From Woeseiaceae bacterium (lineage in GTDB: Bacteria > Pseudomonadota > Gammaproteobacteria > Steroidobacterales > Woeseiaceae), in NCBI GenBank assembly GCA_024640345.1, contig JAHEFD010000025.1:1-36756 (forward strand): a DNA stretch of 36,756 nt, given 5' to 3'. Of the stretch, positions 33,661 through 36,756 are shown piece by piece. Both the position numbers and the translations under genes were made by a program. The notes below the pieces were generated by a model that was given only the letters and a program-made list of their open reading frames with translations, was not told the origin of the DNA and did not search any database. The stretch's first letter is position 1. Every line of letters starts with the position of its first letter.

Positions 33661-34620
33661 ATGACGACCTCATTAGTGTGCGCCTCTCACAGCCCCCTGC
33701 TCTACTGCTATGCGAAACCCCCGGAAGACTGGGAGGCGCTGGTGGCGGCGTACAAGGCGCGCGAAACCGCCGTTCAGGAATTTGACGCCGACCTGGTGGT
33801 CGCTTTCGGAGCAGATCACTTCAATGGATTCTTCCTGAAACTCATGCCTGCCTTCTGCGTTGGCCTGAAAGCTACCGCCGTCGGCGACATTGGCGGATTT
33901 GAAGGCGCACTCAACGTCCCGTCCGGCACGGCAACTGACATCGTCAATTTCATGCGCCAAAACGATATCGACCCGGCAGTGTCCACCGATATGACGATCG
34001 ATCACGCCTTTTCGCAGACCATCAACAACATGCTGGGCGGACTCGCCGCAAAACCGGTCGTCCCGATCTTTATCAATGCGATCGCCGAGCCCTTCGTACC
34101 TTTTCGCCGAACTCGCCTCATGGGAGAAGCGGTCGGCAGATATGCTGCCGGCCTGGGCGGTCGCGTGTTGTTTCTCGCGTCCGGCGGGATGTCCCACAAC
34201 CCGCGACGATATTACCCGGAACTGGGCGACGGACCGCCCGAGGTGACGGCCTGGCAGCTTTCCGGCGGCGACGACCCGCAATCCCTCAGTCCGGATCAAT
34301 GGATCGAACTGCTGGAGGTGATGCACCATGAAGGTGCCGAGATGATCGTGCGAGGGGAACGCACGGCTGCAGACATGAAACTGAACGCAGAGGCGGACGA
34401 GCGATTCCTGGAAGTCCTGTGTAGTAACCGGCTGGAGGAATTCGATACCTGGGATCCGCATGCCCTGGTTAAAGAGGCGGGCATCGGCTCGATGGAACTG
34501 CACACCTGGATCGCTGCTGCCGCCGCTCACCGGGCCGCCGGAGGATCTGCGCCCGTCAGCGACTTTTACAGCGTCGCCCCGGAACTCGGCATTGCCGCCG
34601 GCATCGTCCACGGTGACTGA
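33661..34620 (+). CDS. MhpB/LigB-type extradiol ring-cleavage dioxygenase
   Basis: A 319-residue non-heme Fe(II) dioxygenase cleaving a catechol-type ring at an extradiol position. It closely follows E. coli MhpB (2,3-dihydroxyphenylpropionate 1,2-dioxygenase): SHSPLL near the start, GADHFNGFFLKLMPAFCVG, the RTRLMGEAVGRY segment and the SGGMSHNPR stretch. His115 (TIDHAFSQ) and His179 fall at the same residue numbers as the catalytic acid/base His115 and His179 recalled for MhpB. The exact catechol substrate is unknown, as no monooxygenase is in the window. A consensus AGGAGG (33634-33639) lies 21 bases before the ATG, unusually far. An intervening ATG at 33656 is out of frame and ends after two codons. 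Confidence 0.88.
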   Translation: MTTSLVCASHSPLLYCYAKPPEDWEALVAAYKARETAVQEFDADLVVAFGADHFNGFFLKLMPAFCVGLKATAVGDIGGFEGALNVPSGTATDIVNFMRQNDIDPAVSTDMTIDHAFSQTINNMLGGLAAKPVVPIFINAIAEPFVPFRRTRLMGEAVGRYAAGLGGRVLFLASGGMSHNPRRYYPELGDGPPEVTAWQLSGGDDPQSLSPDQWIELLEVMHHEGAEMIVRGERTAADMKLNAEADERFLEVLCSNRLEEFDTWDPHALVKEAGIGSMELHTWIAAAAAHRAAGGSAPVSDFYSVAPELGIAAGIVHGD

Positions 34621-34656
34621 ATCGGTTACGTAACGGCTGGCCGGGCGATATGGCAT

Positions 34657-35880
34657 TCAGCCATCGCTGGTCGCATTTTCCGGGTTGGCACGTTTGATTC
34701 CGACCAGCAGAACCAACATTAAAGACAAGGCTGCAAAGGCGTAAAACGTGTACGTGGCGCCTATATCGCCCGCCAATGCACCCGCGACAACACTGCCAAT
34801 TGCCGGGCCGCCCATGATAACGAGCGTCCACAAACTCATCACGCGCCCCCGAAGCCGGTTCTCAACCTGCATCTGGACCTCGGTCTGTGACCCGATCGCG
34901 ACCAGGCTGGCGAACAGCCCCAGGAATAACACCACTGCAATTCCCGACGACAGGTTGCTCACGAAGGCAAACAGGGCAATGGAGAGTCCGACTCCGATTG
35001 CGCCGATGACCACAAGCGTGTGCAGGTGAGATTGAAGGCTGCGGGATGAGAAGGCGAGGCTCGCCAGGATCGAGCCGATTCCGGCCGCGGCCATGAGCGC
35101 CGCGAGCACACCACTGCCACCATCAAGGATCAAAACCGCAAAAGCCGGCATCAACTCGAGAATTCCGCGACCAAAAAAATTGCTGACTCCGGAAAGCAGG
35201 ATTATCTGCCGAATCCGTGCGTGATCCCTGGTGTAGCGGAGCCCTTCCATTAGTTGTGCGAGATAGGGCTTGGTTGGTCCCGGATGGGGTACATGCACGT
35301 CGATGCGAATAATGAACAATACGTAAATTACGGGCAGGTACGTGATCGCGTTGATCGCGTACGCTGCACCCAGCCCCCAAAGTGCAACGATCGCACCTGC
35401 GATCCCCGGGCCGATAAAACGCGAAATATTGAAAGCCATGGAGGAGATGGCAACGGCGCTGGCAAATTGCTCTTTCCTTACAAGATCCGGAATCAGGGCA
35501 AGCCGAACAGGAGAGTAAGCGCTGTTGGCCAGCCCGTGCATGAACGCAAGAGCGATAAGCCACTCGACTGTCATGTTGCCCGACAGGGTCAGCACAGCCA
35601 GCAGGCTCGCGACCGATGCGAGTAAAAAATGCATGACAATCGCGGCGATCCGCGTACTGACCTGGTCGACCAGCACGCCGAAAAACGGTGTGAACAGTAC
35701 CAGCGGCAGGAATTGAGCAGCGGCGACGACACCTACTACAAACGTCGATTCACTTAATTGCCACGCGTGCCAGCCGAGCGCGAGACGCTGAATCCACACT
35801 CCCAGAACGGATAGCAGGTTTCCGTAAAGGTACTTGCGATAATTCCTGCTTGAGAATGCCGAATAGCTGACGCTGCTCAT
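34657..35880 (-). CDS. MFS exporter (EntS-like, MFS_3 type)
   Basis: A 407-residue twelve-helix major facilitator. The N-terminus (FSSRNYRKYLYGNLLSVLGV-WIQRLALGWHAWQLS) is characteristic of the EntS/MFS_3 group, and FTPFFGVLVDQVSTRIAAI supplies the loop 2-3 motif. A periplasmic or cytoplasmic loop near 195-215 is polar. Proteins of this group export siderophores or small drugs, but none of these is encoded nearby, so the substrate is unknown. It converges with the dioxygenase gene 36 bases away, a gap that contains the palindrome GTTACGTAAC (34625-34634). No recognisable ribosome site decides the start; ATG 35880 is chosen for the conserved N-terminus. Confidence 0.86.
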   Translation of the reverse strand: MSSVSYSAFSSRNYRKYLYGNLLSVLGVWIQRLALGWHAWQLSESTFVVGVVAAAQFLPLVLFTPFFGVLVDQVSTRIAAIVMHFLLASVASLLAVLTLSGNMTVEWLIALAFMHGLANSAYSPVRLALIPDLVRKEQFASAVAISSMAFNISRFIGPGIAGAIVALWGLGAAYAINAITYLPVIYVLFIIRIDVHVPHPGPTKPYLAQLMEGLRYTRDHARIRQIILLSGVSNFFGRGILELMPAFAVLILDGGSGVLAALMAAAGIGSILASLAFSSRSLQSHLHTLVVIGAIGVGLSIALFAFVSNLSSGIAVVLFLGLFASLVAIGSQTEVQMQVENRLRGRVMSLWTLVIMGGPAIGSVVAGALAGDIGATYTFYAFAALSLMLVLLVGIKRANPENATSDG

Positions 35881-35995
35881 CTCGTAAAGCTTATCGGGAA
35901 TCGGCAGCGGCGTCCGCGGATCATTTCAACTGCTGTTACGCAGATTGATTCATTATTCCCTGACGTCGGTCAATTGTTTTTGTGTCGGCGATCGA

Positions 35996-36481
35996 TCAGC
36001 CGGTTCCGATATAGGGAATCAACCGCCCCAGCAGCAGCACACTGAACCAGGTTCCCAACGACACCCAGGCGATTACCTTCGCAATCGCCGGCGTATCCGC
36101 GTGCGGCTCCCATGTCTTCATGACCGGGTTTATTTTCCACCAAAACCAGAGCGCGTTCAGACCGGCAACGAGAACAAGAACCATTTTCCAACGAAAGCCG
36201 ATATTTGCCGTATATCTTGCCGGGTCACCAAAGACAAACAGGATGCCGGTTATCATGTTGATACCGAAGCCAACAAATACCCAGGGAAGCAGCTTGTGCG
36301 TCGCGACGATATTTATCCGCCTGAAAAATCCCGCCATACGCAGATCAATGATCAGCAATGAACCGAGCAACAATGACAGGCCGATAAAATGAAGTATCTC
36401 CATTATTGGCCAAACCCACGCAGACCCCAGGACCCACTCGTTGATCGCCGTACCTTCGATCGCAGTTACGAAACCTTCCAT
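35996..36481 (-). CDS. DUF6644-like four-helix membrane protein
   Basis: A 161-residue membrane protein with about four helices: VWPIMEILHFIGLSLLLGSL, then HKLLPWVFVGFGINMITGIL, then WKMVLVLVAGLNALWFWWKI, and finally WVSLGTWFSVLLLGRLIPYI. The ILHFIG and GDPARYTANIGFRWK segments are typical of DUF6644-like proteins of unknown function. A good ribosome site (AGGGAG) lies seven bases before the ATG. The partial gene just upstream appears to be a paralogue. Confidence 0.72.
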   Translation of the reverse strand: MEGFVTAIEGTAINEWVLGSAWVWPIMEILHFIGLSLLLGSLLIIDLRMAGFFRRINIVATHKLLPWVFVGFGINMITGILFVFGDPARYTANIGFRWKMVLVLVAGLNALWFWWKINPVMKTWEPHADTPAIAKVIAWVSLGTWFSVLLLGRLIPYIGTG

Positions 36482-36498
36482 AATATTCTCCCTATCTC

Positions 36499-36756
36499 TT
36501 ACAGGTACGCGACCAGGCGACCGGATATTATTGCGCCCACCCAGAGTGCGAGCGAAACAGCGGCGATAGCTTTCACAGATCCAACGGCAGCAGTACCGGA
36601 ACTATCCCAGGCAGATGCGTCATCTCGCATGCGATTCTGGATAATAGCCGCGCAAATTGCGGCCAGAAAGATCATTGAAATTTTTAGCAGAAAAGGCGTG
36701 CTGTGAATGAATGTTGTCGCCTGCGATGTAAAGAGAAAGCACCCCGATATGGCGTT
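36499..36756 (-). CDS. C-terminal part of a paralogous membrane protein (gene runs off the window)
   Basis: The - strand is open from the window edge to a TAA at 36499-36501, giving 85 residues: NAISGCFLFTSQATTFIHST and onward, ending GAIISGRLVAYL. Two hydrophobic helices are present. PFLLKISMIFLAAICAAIIQ and the terminal SLALWVGAIISGRLVAYL line up with the third and fourth helices of the adjacent DUF6644-like protein (WKMVLVLVAGLNALW and SLGTWFSVLLLGRLIPYI). A tandem duplication is the simplest reading. The 17-base gap includes the ribosome site of the next gene. The full length is unknown. Confidence 0.65.
   Translation of the reverse strand, partial: NAISGCFLFTSQATTFIHSTPFLLKISMIFLAAICAAIIQNRMRDDASAWDSSGTAAVGSVKAIAAVSLALWVGAIISGRLVAYL

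Noticed and set aside
33673-34656. 327-codon - strand frame opposite the LigB-type dioxygenase
   Set aside because: The + strand protein has catalytic residues and family length; the - strand frame has no recognisable domain.
1-36756. Mobile elements, prophage, CRISPR arrays, toxin or defence islands
   Set aside because: No transposase, integrase, repeat-spacer array, tRNA-flanked insertion or defence-gene signature was found.

Overview
The window looks like part of the chromosome of a Gram-negative, probably gammaproteobacterial, aerobe or microaerophile with moderately high GC (not computed). The evidence is the outer-membrane Mtr-type cytochrome conduit, the cbb3 oxidase cluster, two secreted DUF6152-like proteins and a secreted TolB/amidohydrolase protein. 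A marine-sediment lineage such as the Woeseiales would fit, but that is inference. No rRNA, tRNA, IS element, prophage or CRISPR array was seen, and no gene-free stretch exceeds 300 bases.

Layout: (1) 1-7023 is an extracellular electron transfer block on the + strand. It holds the 3' end of one OmcA/MtrC-type multiheme cytochrome, a complete ten-heme OmcA/MtrC lipoprotein, a periplasmic decaheme MtrA/DmsE cytochrome and an MtrB/PioB outer-membrane barrel. Strong hairpin terminators follow both surface cytochromes. (2) 7045-7863 is a DUF2189-like membrane protein. (3) 7967-16323 is a tightly coupled cbb3 oxidase locus: ccoN, ccoO, ccoQ, ccoP, a 98-aa membrane protein, ccoG, a very short FixH-like gene, ccoI, ccoS and a TauE/SafE (DsbD_2-like) protein. 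(4) 16355-21947 holds the TolB-propeller/amidohydrolase and a DUF6152 / unknown / DUF6152 trio. (5) 22123-27888, on the - strand, holds an MFS carboxylate transporter, an aldehyde dehydrogenase, an Nramp-fold transporter without the metal motifs and an acetolactate-synthase-like ThDP enzyme. (6) 28058-30295 (-) is a DUF5916/CBM9-like secreted barrel protein. It is divergent from a transmembrane anchor protein (30524-31204), which converges on a HupE/UreJ-like protein. (7) 32085-34620 (+) holds a cytochrome b561-like protein, an FAH-family enzyme and an MhpB/LigB extradiol dioxygenase. (8) 34657 to the end (-) holds an MFS exporter, a DUF6644-like membrane protein and the C-terminus of what looks like its paralogue.

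Working together: blocks 1-3 put an outer-membrane electron conduit directly beside a high-affinity oxygen reductase and its maturation genes. A reasonable hypothesis is electron exchange with an extracellular donor (uptake to O2) or acceptor (overflow when O2 runs out). Blocks 5 and 7 look catabolic: 2-oxo acid to aldehyde to acid, and cleavage of a catechol-type ring. The least explained parts are the DUF6152 trio with predicted His-His mature N-termini, the motif-less Nramp relative, the 98-aa Cco-locus protein, and the cytochrome b/FAH/dioxygenase unit.
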